Notes: generated by a model from the sequence alone, not told the origin. DNA of 64,000 nucleotides from Butyrivibrio sp. MC2021 (GCF_000621605.1 NZ_JHXX01000002.1:124001-188000); one strand, 5' to 3'; counted from the stretch's first letter, positions 53,715 to 63,377 are shown. Translations and numbers: made by a program.

Positions 53715-56700
53715 ATGTTAGAACCCGGATTATATGAACAGGTCATAAATAAACAGATACAGTCTGAACTGCAAGGATCCTCAGAGGATTTAAAGCTTAT
53801 AGATAAAATAGACGGGGCTGAAGCGTCAGAGGTATTAGCTCGCTATGTCTCTGAAATTGTTCACAAGGCGTTGGATCGCATATCAGAGGATGGAGATCTT
53901 GCTGCAAAGGTCAATCTTGTCAATAAAGTAGTTGGTCTGATTTCTAGTGACGCGGAAATGGATGACCTTAAAGAAATGGCAGTTGCTGAAAATGCGGAAC
54001 AATTATTGGCGCTGTTATCTGAGTCAGATCCTATGTACAGGATTGGACAGAAGAAGGCTAAGGATATTGTGCGTCCTGAGACTTCTGTGGCACAGAGCAG
54101 CTTATTTACTGGCGCAATCCATGAACCACAGATGTACTCTGAATTGAAAAAGGAAATGCAGACTGCGGATCGCATAGATATGTTAGTCTCTTTTATAAAA
54201 TGGAGTGGACTTAGGCTTCTATTCGAAGACCTTAAGAACTTCGTTGATAGAGGCGGAGAGCTCAGGATTATCACAACTTCTTACATGGGAGCAACAGATA
54301 TTAAGGCCATTGAGGAACTTAGCAAGCTTCCCAATACGGATGTGCGCATTTCTTATGATACTAAACGCACAAGACTTCATGCAAAAGCTTATATTTTCTA
54401 TCGTAGGACTGGATTTACCACAGCATATGTTGGTTCTTCCAATATGTCTAATGTGGCAATGTCTAGTGGCCTTGAGTGGAATATTAAGGTTACCACCAAG
54501 GATATGGAACCTACTATCAAAAAGATTGCTGCGACCTTTGACAGCTACTGGAATTCTTCCAATTTTGAACCCTATAGTGCGGATAGTTACGACAAACTTA
54601 AAAAGGCTCTTAATGCTGAAAAATATGGTGAAATCAAAGCTGGATATGGATTTATTGTTGATGTGAATCCTTATCCTTATCAACAGGAGATTCTCGATAG
54701 GCTTGATGCTGAGAGAGTGATCCGTGGAAGATATAAGAACCTTGTTGTTGCTGCGACAGGTACTGGAAAGACTCTGGTTGCTGCTTTTGATTACCGGAGA
54801 TACTGTAAGAGAAAACCTGGAAAGCGAAACACACTTCTTTTTGTAGTACATAGAGAAGAGATTTTGAGGCAAAGCAGAGAAGTGTTCAGGGCGGTCCTCA
54901 AGGATCCCAACTTTGGAGAGCTTTATGTAGGTGGAGAAAAGCCAGAAAGCTTGGACTACCTCTTTGTTTCAATTCAAACTGTAGCTTCTCAGAAAATATA
55001 TGATCTGCTATCTCCTGATTATTATGATTTTATTGTTGTAGATGAATTCCATCATGCTGCAGCACCGACATATCAAGGTCTTCTGAGTTCTTTTACGCCG
55101 AAGATATTACTTGGACTTACTGCAACTCCTGAAAGAATGGATGGTAAGGATGTTCTTGAATACTTTGATGGACGCATAGCTGCGGAGATCAGGCTTTCAG
55201 AAGCTATAGAGAGAAAGCTTCTTTGTCCATTCCAGTATTTTGGCGTATCTGATGAAACAGATTTATCTCAGATAAAATGGGTGAGAGGCGGCTATGATAA
55301 GAGCGAACTTAGCAATCTCTTTTCCATGAACAGAGTAGTCGCATTAAAACGTGTAAATCACATAATCAACTCTCTGAACCGCTATATTACTGACATGGAC
55401 AAGGTTCATGGACTGGGATTCTGTGTCTCTATTGAGCATGCGAGATTTATGAGCGAATGCTTCAATGAGAGAGGGATTCCTTCTATTGCGCTGACTTCAG
55501 ACTCATCTGATATAGAGAGGGCTAGTGCGAAGGCAAAGCTTTTATCGGGAGAAATCAAATATATATTCGTTGTGGACCTATATAATGAAGGAATTGATAT
55601 TCCGGAGGTAGATACTGTACTTTTCTTAAGACCTACAGAGTCGTTAACTATCTTCCTGCAGCAGCTTGGAAGAGGACTTCGTCTGTCTGAAGGAAAGGAA
55701 TGCTTGACAGTGCTTGATTTCATTGGTCAGGCCAATAAGAAATACAACTTTGAAGAGAAGTTTTCTGCGCTACTTGCCAACACTAAGCATAGCGTTCAAT
55801 ACGAGATAAAGCATGGATTTACAGCGCTTCCAAAGGGGTGCTATATCCAACTTGAAAAGAAAGCTTCCCAGGTGATCCTGAATAATATTAGACAGTCCTT
55901 TGATACCAGAGCAGGACTTATTTCAAGAATTGAGACATTTACTGAAGACAGCGGAAAAGAGCTTAACCTTCGGAACTTTTTACGCTATTATCATTTGAAT
56001 GTTTTCAGCATTTATGCCAAATATTCTTTTGCAAGATTATGTGCAGATGCAGGCGTAATCAGTGACTTCAGTGAGCCAATTGAAGAGAAACTTACAAAAG
56101 CGTTTGCGAAGTTTGCTGCTGTGGATTCCTACAGATGGATACAGTTTTTGGTTGATATCTTACCTAAACTTTCTGAAACAAATATAGATGCTTTACCAGC
56201 AGAAGAAAAGCGTATGCTTCAGATGTTCTATGTGACTGTATGGTTTGAAGCAGTAGAGGATTGGAATGCTCCAAAGGTAAGGCAGAATTTAGATGATCTT
56301 TGCAATAGTAAAGTTATGCTCTCTGAGCTGATTGAACTTTTATCATATAACCTGGAAACGATCGATGTTGTAGGTGGCAGAGTAGATCTGGGATTTGACT
56401 GTCCCCTTGATCTTCACTGTACATATACCCGCGATCAGATTCTGGTTGCCATGGACTTCATAAAGCCCAATACTGTGAGAGAAGGAACCAAGTGGCTTCC
56501 TGACAAAAACGCAGATGTATTCTTTGTGACGCTGAATAAGTCAGACAAGGATTATTCTCCAACAACTATGTATGAAGATTATTCCATAAACGAAGAGCTT
56601 TTCCATTGGCAGAGTCAGAGTACGACTTCCGATACCTCGCCTACCGGCCAAAGGTACATTAACCATATGCGCGAAGAAAGTAAGGTACTGCTTTTCGTGA

Positions 56701-56864
56701 GAGAATTTAAGAAAGACATAGCAGGTGCGGCTCCGTATACATATCTTGGAACAGCTAAATACGTGAGCCATTATGGCAGCAGGCCTATGAGCATTACATG
56801 GCATTTGGATAATCCTATACCTGCTAAATACATCAAGCAAACAAGTAAATTGGAAGTTGGATGA
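53715..56864 (+). CDS. PLD-nuclease / SF2 helicase / DUF3427 fusion
   Basis: 1049 residues in one chain. A helical N-terminus (about 1-115) is followed by a phospholipase-D-type nuclease domain (about 120-285; one HKD-like HxK in RLHAKAYIFYRR near 221, and YVGSSNMSNVAMSSGLEWN). The SF2 helicase core (about 315-690) has Walker A VAATGTGKT near 347, DEFH box VVDEFHH near 442, SAT-like GLTATPER and motif VI QQLGRGLRLSEGK near 650. The C-terminal ~300 residues match DUF3427, ending GSRPMSITWHLDNPIP. This arrangement recurs in bacterial defence islands and is thought to process foreign DNA. One HKD implies a dimeric active site. Overlaps the methyltransferase by 4 bp. Confidence 0.9.
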   Translation: MLEPGLYEQVINKQIQSELQGSSEDLKLIDKIDGAEASEVLARYVSEIVHKALDRISEDGDLAAKVNLVNKVVGLISSDAEMDDLKEMAVAENAEQLLALLSESDPMYRIGQKKAKDIVRPETSVAQSSLFTGAIHEPQMYSELKKEMQTADRIDMLVSFIKWSGLRLLFEDLKNFVDRGGELRIITTSYMGATDIKAIEELSKLPNTDVRISYDTKRTRLHAKAYIFYRRTGFTTAYVGSSNMSNVAMSSGLEWNIKVTTKDMEPTIKKIAATFDSYWNSSNFEPYSADSYDKLKKALNAEKYGEIKAGYGFIVDVNPYPYQQEILDRLDAERVIRGRYKNLVVAATGTGKTLVAAFDYRRYCKRKPGKRNTLLFVVHREEILRQSREVFRAVLKDPNFGELYVGGEKPESLDYLFVSIQTVASQKIYDLLSPDYYDFIVVDEFHHAAAPTYQGLLSSFTPKILLGLTATPERMDGKDVLEYFDGRIAAEIRLSEAIERKLLCPFQYFGVSDETDLSQIKWVRGGYDKSELSNLFSMNRVVALKRVNHIINSLNRYITDMDKVHGLGFCVSIEHARFMSECFNERGIPSIALTSDSSDIERASAKAKLLSGEIKYIFVVDLYNEGIDIPEVDTVLFLRPTESLTIFLQQLGRGLRLSEGKECLTVLDFIGQANKKYNFEEKFSALLANTKHSVQYEIKHGFTALPKGCYIQLEKKASQVILNNIRQSFDTRAGLISRIETFTEDSGKELNLRNFLRYYHLNVFSIYAKYSFARLCADAGVISDFSEPIEEKLTKAFAKFAAVDSYRWIQFLVDILPKLSETNIDALPAEEKRMLQMFYVTVWFEAVEDWNAPKVRQNLDDLCNSKVMLSELIELLSYNLETIDVVGGRVDLGFDCPLDLHCTYTRDQILVAMDFIKPNTVREGTKWLPDKNADVFFVTLNKSDKDYSPTTMYEDYSINEELFHWQSQSTTSDTSPTGQRYINHMREESKVLLFVREFKKDIAGAAPYTYLGTAKYVSHYGSRPMSITWHLDNPIPAKYIKQTSKLEVG

Positions 56865-57454
56865 GTATGAATGATGTAAATGTAGAATACTACAACGAGA
56901 ACGCCGACGCTTTCTTTGCGGGGAGCGTCGGCGCAGATATGTCCTATATGAGAGATAAGTTTATTTCTTTTGTTCCTGCTGGATCAAGTATTCTTGATGC
57001 CGGTTGCGGAAGCGGAAGAGATAGCAAGGCTTTTTTGGATGCAGGGTATGAAGTTACTCCTTTTGATGCATCTACAGAGATGTGCAAACGTGCTACAGAG
57101 CATATCGGCAGAGAGGTTTTAAATCTTCGTTTTGAAGAGATGACATTTGATGGAGAATTCGATGCTGTCTGGGCCTGCGCTTCTCTTTTGCATGTTCCCG
57201 TAAATGAACTTCCGGAGATCATGAAGAAGATGAACAAAGCCCTTAATGACGGCGGAATTATGTACGCTTCCTTCAAATATGGTGAAGGAACTAAGATGCG
57301 TGGAGACCGCAAGTTCAGTGACTTCAATGAGAAGAGTGTGGTTCCGCTATTCGAAAAAGCAGGCTTTACCATACTTGTTAATGAGATAAGCACGGATTGT
57401 AGGCCCGGAAGGGATGACGAGAAGTGGATAAATGTAATTGCAAAAAGAAAGTAA
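56861..57454 (+). CDS. Class I SAM-dependent methyltransferase
   Basis: 197 residues. The Rossmann fold has SAM motif I ILDAGCGSGRDSKAFLDAG, an acidic residue after strand 2 (PFDASTEM), and motif IV-like WACASLLHVPVNELPE. It lacks the (D/N/S)PP(Y/F/W) motif of DNA adenine or N4-cytosine methyltransferases and the PC motif of C5 enzymes. It is therefore more likely a small-molecule or protein methyltransferase than a restriction-modification enzyme. Its ATG overlaps the helicase stop (ATGA), so production is coupled to the helicase. 87 bp downstream is copy 2 of the structured repeat. Confidence 0.85.
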   Translation: MSMNDVNVEYYNENADAFFAGSVGADMSYMRDKFISFVPAGSSILDAGCGSGRDSKAFLDAGYEVTPFDASTEMCKRATEHIGREVLNLRFEEMTFDGEFDAVWACASLLHVPVNELPEIMKKMNKALNDGGIMYASFKYGEGTKMRGDRKFSDFNEKSVVPLFEKAGFTILVNEISTDCRPGRDDEKWINVIAKRK

Positions 57455-57541
57455 GCTTAAAATGGGGAAAAAAGGGATTTTTATTGCTGCTGAGGACTAT
57501 TGGAACGATCATCACTGAGAAAATTAAATAAATATATTGCT

Positions 57542-57763
57542 AACGCAAAGAGCGTCCCTTGGCATCGGTGAAACGTAAGTCACCCTCGCTGTGGACGCTC
57601 TTAATAATTTTTTTCCTGATCTTCGATGAAGCGAAAGCCATCTGAACCAGCCCCTCTCATAAGAAAAACTAATAACTAAGGTGAAGCTTAAGCCACCGTT
57701 GCTTTGTATTTTTTTATCTGATTATTTATACGAACGAAAATGGTTTTGTGGCAAAAGATTTTT
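57542..57763 (+). repeat. Structured intergenic repeat, copy 2 (full length)
   Basis: Starts AACGCAAAGAGCG. Outer stem AAGAGCGTCC (57548-57557) with GGACGCTCTT (57593-57602), inner GGTGA/TCACC hairpin, T7, then the GATG-AAGCGAAAGC-CATC hairpin and GGTG-AAGCTTAAG-CCACC. Ends GTGGCAAAAGATTTTT. It lies between convergent genes and its end overlaps the stop codon of the minus-strand helicase gene. Confidence 0.88.
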
Positions 57764-59408
57764 AATCAATAAATCTCCTGAAATACTCCCTGGTCGCATC
57801 ATCGCAAACATACACATAGGTCCCTTTGATGCCCCTGGTAAGCAGCACATAGTAAATGTTCTTGATATACAGATCAAGCTCTTCATCAGTGGCAGACTGC
57901 TTTCCGCGTTTATCAAAGTATGTGCTCTTATTTGTTTTAAGAAGGCCTGTATTGCTGTCATAATACAGGTCTTTTCCTATGATCACGAAGGCATAGTTAA
58001 GGTCATAGCCTGCAATAGTGTGAATGCAGCCTACTTCGTCGATGGCACCGTCACTGTTAACCCAGTTGTTGAGACAGTGGTTCCATCTTTTGTTTACACC
58101 CTCAATACTGATATCGTAAGCGGTGGGATCGTTCTTGGTTTTCCATTCCCAGGCGTAGCCTGCCAACATACGGCAAAGCTCAAGCTCTTTTTCCTTTTGA
58201 TATAAAAGGTCGTTAAAAAGCCTGAAGGAATCAAACATCTTAAAGTCATAATTATCAAAAGTCTTTTTCTCTTTTGCTTCCCCATGTAAAACAGCATTTA
58301 CATAGTTGATATATTCGTCACCGCCCTGGACACGCATCTGCATGCGAAGGAAATGGGTGGTATACGCAGTTATCCTGTCAGTGAAGTTCTTCTTAAGAGT
58401 GGCCCGGACTTTTTCATTGAAGATCTCAATGGTAGTGCCGGAGGGACCTGATAACTGCTCGGGATCATAGAAGAACACAGGAGTCTTGGCTATGGTAAGG
58501 ATCCAGTCAAGCTCTGTGGCATCGGTTGGGAGACCAAGCTTTTTATTGTTATTGTCATGTGCCTGATAGCCGACGATGCTTCTTCTGACCTGGAGCTTCT
58601 GGGCTTCATCAACAAAGATGATATCCCAGGAGCCTTTTTTGACTGCTTCTGAAGCTCCCATGACATCTTTGGCTGCGAGGCCTTCGATCTTTTTGAAAAG
58701 ACTCTTAAGTGTGGACCTGAGAGAGGTCTGTGGGATGATGAGAGCCATTTTTTTATCAGCAAAAAGCTTCTTGCCGGAATGAGGATCCTCATAATCTCTA
58801 AGGTATTTCATAAGATATACGGCAACGATGGTCTTGCCGGTTCCGGGACGGCCGTTTACTGTGATGGGGATATTTTTGCCGGCAAGGATTTCTGAAATGA
58901 TATCGCTTGCCAGCTGCTTCTGGTCTCTGTTCAGCTCTTTAAAAGGAGAGTACTTGTAGAATTCACTGTTTCTGATGTGCTCAAGGGTGTGATCCGCAAG
59001 CTTGCAGCTACGAAGCTCTTCCCATAACTCATTGAAGCAATCGTCGTAGGAAGACTTTTCATAATAGTCTTTATTGGCAATACCATCATTTTTGTTGGTT
59101 ATGACAAACTTCCCATCGGCTGCGATGAACTGAATGAGTTTGGACTCATAATCAAAAGTCACAGACTGATTGAACTGATCGGAGTATATAAAATGGACCT
59201 GATTAAAGATCTTTTTCTCAGGATTCTGATAATGCTGGCGCATGCGCTCGGTGACGTTGGTGGATTCACCGATATAGACTTTGTCTCCATTCTCTAGGAT
59301 ATAGAGCATAGGCCAGTTGCCGAGATATCCCTGATCTCCGTAGCTGTTGCTGGGGAAGGGATGACCGGAAATTATATACAGTTTTTCGCCAGTTGCTGAA
59401 TTAGTCAT
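57762..59408 (-). CDS. GIY-YIG nuclease fused to DUF2075 (Schlafen-type) helicase
   Basis: 548 residues. The N-terminal GIY-YIG domain (about 30-100) shows LYILENGDKVYIGESTNVTERMRQH, with the catalytic Arg in the TERMRQH helix. The C-terminal DUF2075 ATPase/helicase (about 160-548) has Walker A NGRPGTGKTIVAV (about 187-198), Walker B IFVDEAQKL (about 264), FYDPEQL, and a C-terminal VLLTRGIKGTYVYV motif typical of Schlafen-group/UvrD-like helicases. The combination couples nucleic-acid cleavage to translocation and fits a defence or repair enzyme. It is read opposite to most of the island. AGGAAAGCAGG precedes the ATG. Confidence 0.88.
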   Translation of the reverse strand: MTNSATGEKLYIISGHPFPSNSYGDQGYLGNWPMLYILENGDKVYIGESTNVTERMRQHYQNPEKKIFNQVHFIYSDQFNQSVTFDYESKLIQFIAADGKFVITNKNDGIANKDYYEKSSYDDCFNELWEELRSCKLADHTLEHIRNSEFYKYSPFKELNRDQKQLASDIISEILAGKNIPITVNGRPGTGKTIVAVYLMKYLRDYEDPHSGKKLFADKKMALIIPQTSLRSTLKSLFKKIEGLAAKDVMGASEAVKKGSWDIIFVDEAQKLQVRRSIVGYQAHDNNNKKLGLPTDATELDWILTIAKTPVFFYDPEQLSGPSGTTIEIFNEKVRATLKKNFTDRITAYTTHFLRMQMRVQGGDEYINYVNAVLHGEAKEKKTFDNYDFKMFDSFRLFNDLLYQKEKELELCRMLAGYAWEWKTKNDPTAYDISIEGVNKRWNHCLNNWVNSDGAIDEVGCIHTIAGYDLNYAFVIIGKDLYYDSNTGLLKTNKSTYFDKRGKQSATDEELDLYIKNIYYVLLTRGIKGTYVYVCDDATREYFRRFID

Positions 59409-59558
59409 TGAGTGCCTGCTTTCCTGAAAATAGAGATATTAACTATATTTAAAATGATAACATTTTTAACGATGCTACGAAAGTTTGGGGTAACGTCAGG
59501 TTTCATGCGTGTTATACTAGTGATGAAATTCAAATATGCTTGAAAGTGAGATAACGAG

Positions 59559-59879
59559 ATGACTTTTGAAGAGACATGCGAAAGAATCGCCAGATTTACT
59601 GAGGAACGCGACTGGGATCAATTCCATACGCCCGAGAACCTGGCTAAATCCATAGTGATAGAGGCGGGAGAGCTTCTGGAGTGCTTCCAGTGGAGTCCTG
59701 ATGCAGATGAGGAAGCACTTAAGGAAGAGCTGGCTGATGTGATGAACTATTGCATACAGATGGCCCAGAAGAAAGGCTTTGATATATGCGAGATCCTGAA
59801 CAGCAAGATTGATAAGAATGAAAAGAAGTATCCTGTTGAGAAAAGCAAGGGGATAAGCACTAAGTACGATAAGCTGTAA
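59559..59879 (+). CDS. MazG-like nucleotide pyrophosphohydrolase
   Basis: 106 residues. The helical all-alpha NTP pyrophosphatase fold has metal ligands in IEAGELLECFQW (ExxE) and EELADVMNYCIQM (ExxD). Single-domain, MazG/RS21-C6-like. It hydrolyses NTPs or dNTPs to monophosphates, a house-cleaning role; some MazG proteins deplete nucleotides during phage infection. AGTGAGATAACGAG precedes ATG 59559. It diverges from the GIY-YIG helicase (150-bp gap). Copy 3 of the structured repeat begins 39 bp after its stop. Confidence 0.9.
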   Translation: MTFEETCERIARFTEERDWDQFHTPENLAKSIVIEAGELLECFQWSPDADEEALKEELADVMNYCIQMAQKKGFDICEILNSKIDKNEKKYPVEKSKGISTKYDKL

Positions 59880-59917
59880 GAAGTGCTTTTGATTCGAATT
59901 GAATAGATGTAGCATAT

Positions 59918-60062
59918 AACGCAAAGAGCGTCCCTTGGCATCGGTGAAACGTAAGTCACCCTAGCTGTGGACGCTCTTTATATAATTTTTTTCTGATCTT
60001 CGATGAAGCGAAAGCCATTTAAACCAGTCCCTATAATAAAACAAAATAACTTATGTGATGCA
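59918..60062 (+). repeat. Structured intergenic repeat, copy 3 (3'-truncated)
   Basis: Identical outer stem (AAGAGCGTCC/GGACGCTCTT) and inner hairpin, T7 tract and GCGAAAGC hairpin. Similarity fades after TAACTTATGTGATGC, so the third hairpin and GTGGCAAAAG end are lost. Confidence 0.85.
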
Positions 60063-60274
60063 TGCGATATCATTAGAAATTTTTTATATTTTAATGAGAT
60101 TATTACCTGAGAAAATATTCAGCAAACAAGTAAATAGGAAGTTGAATGAGTTTGAAAAATAAAACTGCGTAAATATGCATGAGAAGGGCGATTTTCCCTT
60201 GAAACGTAAATTGTGATTGTTGTATCATTATCTTGTTTGTGAAAAAACAAAATAAGTGTTTGGGGGTAGTAAAA

Positions 60275-62341
60275 ATGATAAGTGAACAGTGTAAACTATT
60301 GGCTAGTGTTGCTGTTGTAAAAGGACTCAGTGACACAAATATGGGAATTTATGATGTTTTAGAAGAATTTATTAAAAATGTAATAATACATTACAATTTT
60401 AATTCTTTTTCTGTGGAAGAAATGACGGGAGCATTGAATGATAGTTTTGGATTTAAATTGCCGCCATCTATAATCAAGCAGTGCATAAGACATATGGATG
60501 TTGTAACTAGAGATGGTAAGGATAGTTATATTTGCGAGCCTGCTAAGATATCTTCAAAGATTTCATTAGGCAAAGGACAGTCTACAACGGTATTAGAGTC
60601 TATTGATGATTCTACTAAGAGAAATAATCAGCTTTTAGATAAGCTCTGTAAATATATAGAAAAGTGCGAGAATAGGCCACTGTCTGAAAATGAACAAAAA
60701 AATTATAAAAACTCCTTTTGTGATTATCTGATGGATAATAATTGGCTTAATGTTAAAGAACTTACATACTTTAACAATTTTATTCTTTCAATCGAAGACA
60801 ATGAGGAGCTAAAAGACATTCTCAACGATCTGAAAGAAGGTGTCATTCTTTATGAGGGTGTTCGTTATTGCGGAGACTTAAGCGAACTGGGTTCGTGGAA
60901 GACAAATCTAACTCTTGTATGTGACACGGAAGTACTATTTTCTTTATGCGGATATAATGATAAGGCGTCACAGGAATCATGTGCTCAGCTGGAAGAGTAT
61001 ATTAAAGAGATAAATAAAAAAGGCAAAAAGATTTCATTTTGTTATTTTCCAGAGACCAGAGAGGAGTTAAATAGTCACTTCAAGAAAGCGAAAGATATCC
61101 TTGCTGGAAAGGATATTCTTGACCCCACCAAACAAGCAATGGTTCAAATATTGGATGGATGCTCCAGGTTCAGTGATATTGAGTTTAAGCGGGCGGGAAT
61201 ATTTGCTAAACTGCGTGCAAAGGATATCCATCAGATCGATAGGGACTTCTATGATGTTAGTAACGAGGATAACAAGACATATAATTTAGAGTCTTTGGAC
61301 ATAAAGGATAAGTATGCTTCTGTTTGGGGATATAGTCCAGAAGCAATTTTAAATAGTGCCAAGATACTGAGTCATATAAATATATTACGAAAAGCGGAGA
61401 GTAAAAAAGGCTTTGAGAATTGCAAATACATATTTTTAACGGCAACAAATAAGACTTTAAGGTTGTCAGCTTCTCCGGAATTTGTTAAAAACGGAGAGGT
61501 GCCGCTTGCTACAACTTATGACTTTTTGATAAACCATTTCTGGTTCAAGCTGAACAAGGGCTTTGGAAATGGCAATAAACCGAGAACAGTTGATATGATA
61601 ATGAATGCTAGGAATGTACTTTTCGGTATTATACAAAGCAAGGCCTCAGATGGTTATGATCAGTTCAAAGAAAGTATTGGAAAGGTCTCTGAAGATGGCA
61701 CAAAGATTGATGCAAGCTATTATGCTTCGATTAGTGCGGAATTTCGGAGTGTTTTGAGGCAGCCTGAGGACCTTACTCCCGAGAATGTATATGATGCAAT
61801 TGCTTTTCTTGATAATTGGGATCTTGATGAAGCTATGCGTAGAAAAGAAGCGCAGGATCTTGAAGTTATAGAGAAAAACGGAATCATAGCTGAGAAAGAT
61901 AAAGAACTGGCAGAGCAAAAAGCACAGTTACAAGCTGCTGAGGAGGAGAAACAAAAGTACGAAGATACTATAAGCGATAGAGAAAAGCAGATTGAGATGG
62001 TAAATAATGAAAAACAAAAATTGATTGACGATGCGAAAAAGGAGAAAGAAGAAAAAGACGAACTTGTAGATAGAATTAAGAAGCTAGAGGGCAGCGAGAA
62101 GAAAAGAAAGGAAAGAAATAGAAAAATATTTATAGGTATTATTATTACTGCTATAGTAATGTGCTTGATTGGTTTTATAATTCTATATGGGTATGGAACA
62201 TATTATGATAAAGCATGGGCAAAAGTTACTGGAGCTATATTGGGATTAACAGATGTTGTTAGTATGTTAATAGCCGTTGTTAAATTTATTTTTTCAAAAA
62301 GAAACTCTAGTCAAGATGAAAAGTACAATAAGGCTGCCTGA
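60275..62341 (+). CDS. PIN-like domain protein with coiled coil and two C-terminal membrane helices
   Basis: 688 residues from ATG 60275 (GGGGG at 60262-60266); an in-frame TTG at 60233 is rejected. Function unknown. The N-terminal ~200 residues are helical. A middle region (about 210-400) has features of a PIN-like nuclease: LVCDTEVLFSLCGY with an early Asp, FPETREEL, and KYIFLTATNKTLRLSA resembling the last strand. A long coiled coil (about 545-612; EKDKELAEQKAQLQAAEEEK) leads to two transmembrane helices (about 618-640 and 650-672) and a short basic tail. A nuclease tethered to the membrane and activated through a coiled coil would suit an abortive-infection effector. That is inference. 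Confidence 0.65.
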   Translation: MISEQCKLLASVAVVKGLSDTNMGIYDVLEEFIKNVIIHYNFNSFSVEEMTGALNDSFGFKLPPSIIKQCIRHMDVVTRDGKDSYICEPAKISSKISLGKGQSTTVLESIDDSTKRNNQLLDKLCKYIEKCENRPLSENEQKNYKNSFCDYLMDNNWLNVKELTYFNNFILSIEDNEELKDILNDLKEGVILYEGVRYCGDLSELGSWKTNLTLVCDTEVLFSLCGYNDKASQESCAQLEEYIKEINKKGKKISFCYFPETREELNSHFKKAKDILAGKDILDPTKQAMVQILDGCSRFSDIEFKRAGIFAKLRAKDIHQIDRDFYDVSNEDNKTYNLESLDIKDKYASVWGYSPEAILNSAKILSHINILRKAESKKGFENCKYIFLTATNKTLRLSASPEFVKNGEVPLATTYDFLINHFWFKLNKGFGNGNKPRTVDMIMNARNVLFGIIQSKASDGYDQFKESIGKVSEDGTKIDASYYASISAEFRSVLRQPEDLTPENVYDAIAFLDNWDLDEAMRRKEAQDLEVIEKNGIIAEKDKELAEQKAQLQAAEEEKQKYEDTISDREKQIEMVNNEKQKLIDDAKKEKEEKDELVDRIKKLEGSEKKRKERNRKIFIGIIITAIVMCLIGFIILYGYGTYYDKAWAKVTGAILGLTDVVSMLIAVVKFIFSKRNSSQDEKYNKAA

Positions 62342-62485
62342 GGAAATAAGCATAAACACAGAAAGGTCAAAAGTATTAAAATGAGGCTGTAATTTTTTGA
62401 GGGACCATTATGGGAATAGCTGCCTATTACTGTAAACAATCTGTGATAAAATGCTTATGATAAGAATTGAATAACTGTAGTTTTC

Positions 62486-62708
62486 AACGCAAAGAGCGTC
62501 CCTTGGCATCGGTGAAACACTCGTCACCCTAGCTGTGGACGCTCTTCATAATTGTTTTTCCTGATTTTCGATGAAGCGAAAGCCATCTGAACCAGTCCCT
62601 CTCATAAGAAAACCTAATAACTAAGGTGAAGCTTAAGCCACCGTTGCTTTGTATTTTCTTATCTGATTATTTATACGAATGAAATTTGAGTTGTGGCAAA
62701 AGATATTT
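62486..62708 (+). repeat. Structured intergenic repeat, copy 4 (full length)
   Basis: Same architecture as copy 2: AAGAGCGTCC/GGACGCTCTT stem, GGTGA/TCACC inner hairpin with a different loop (AACACTCG), T-run, GATG-AAGCGAAAGC-CATC hairpin, GGTG..CCACC hairpin, GTGGCAAAAGATATTT end. A TACAAT box follows at 62722-62727, probably the -10 of the NERD gene. Confidence 0.88.
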
Positions 62709-62765
62709 AAAAGTTTTTTGGTACAATGGAATGGAACCAGAGAATGAGGTGGGGGAAGGTATATC

Positions 62766-63377
62766 GTGGGAATAATGTTTGCTTTCATTTCTCTTTTATT
62801 CATAGCTCTTTTAATTGCACTTGTAACCGTTGCTATTTCCAAAGGTAAGCTTCCCTATAACTTTGAATCACCTGAGAAGCGCGCCGGTAGGTATGGTGAG
62901 CGCTTTGCTACGCAGATCATTGGAGAAATACTGAAGGAGAATGACACTCTTTTAACCAATCTGCATATAGTGGCAGCAGGCAAGCAGTGCGAGCTCGACA
63001 ATGTGGTTATCAATAATCGAGGCGTTTTTATCATTGAAGTGAAGAACTATACCGGAGAGCTATTTGGCGAGGAGGATGATGAGCAGTGGATCAAGAACAA
63101 GATAACGCTGGGAGGCTCTTTTTACCAGGAAACCATAAGGAATCCCATTAAGCAGGTTAACCGCCAGATCTACATTACGTCTCAGTATCTGAAGGAGTAC
63201 GGCCTGGATACATGGGTAGAGGGATATGTGTTCTTTGTGGAGATGAATAGTCCTGTTGTCAGTAAGCGAGTGCTGGTAACCCAGAAGGATATTGATGATG
63301 CCATTCATTATGGGTATAACAATAAGCTTACGGTGGATAAGAAGAATAAGATAGTTGAGCTGCTAAAAATGAAATAA
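62766..63377 (+). CDS. Membrane-anchored NERD-domain nuclease-related protein
   Basis: 203 residues from GTG 62766 (GGGGGAAGG at 62751-62759). One N-terminal transmembrane helix (about 3-25) is followed by a NERD domain (about 40-150): RAGRYGERFATQIIGEIL, TNLHIVAAGKQCELDNVVI and GVFIIEVKNYTG. This gives the D..ExK arrangement of PD-(D/E)XK nucleases (Asp in ELDN, Glu-Val-Lys in IEVKN). NERD proteins are predicted DNA-processing nucleases, often in mobile or defence regions. Flanked on both sides by copies of the structured repeat (copy 5 starts 5 bp after the stop), so it looks like a discrete cassette. Confidence 0.88.
   Translation: MGIMFAFISLLFIALLIALVTVAISKGKLPYNFESPEKRAGRYGERFATQIIGEILKENDTLLTNLHIVAAGKQCELDNVVINNRGVFIIEVKNYTGELFGEEDDEQWIKNKITLGGSFYQETIRNPIKQVNRQIYITSQYLKEYGLDTWVEGYVFFVEMNSPVVSKRVLVTQKDIDDAIHYGYNNKLTVDKKNKIVELLKMK

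Noticed and set aside
56861-57454. Methyltransferase as the protecting enzyme of a restriction-modification system with the HNH nuclease
   Set aside because: It lacks DPPY-type and PC motifs of DNA methyltransferases, so a DNA-protecting role is not supported by sequence.
57281-59440. Retron or reverse-transcriptase system using the structured repeat as msr/msd RNA
   Set aside because: No reverse transcriptase motif (YxDD) occurs in any gene in the window.
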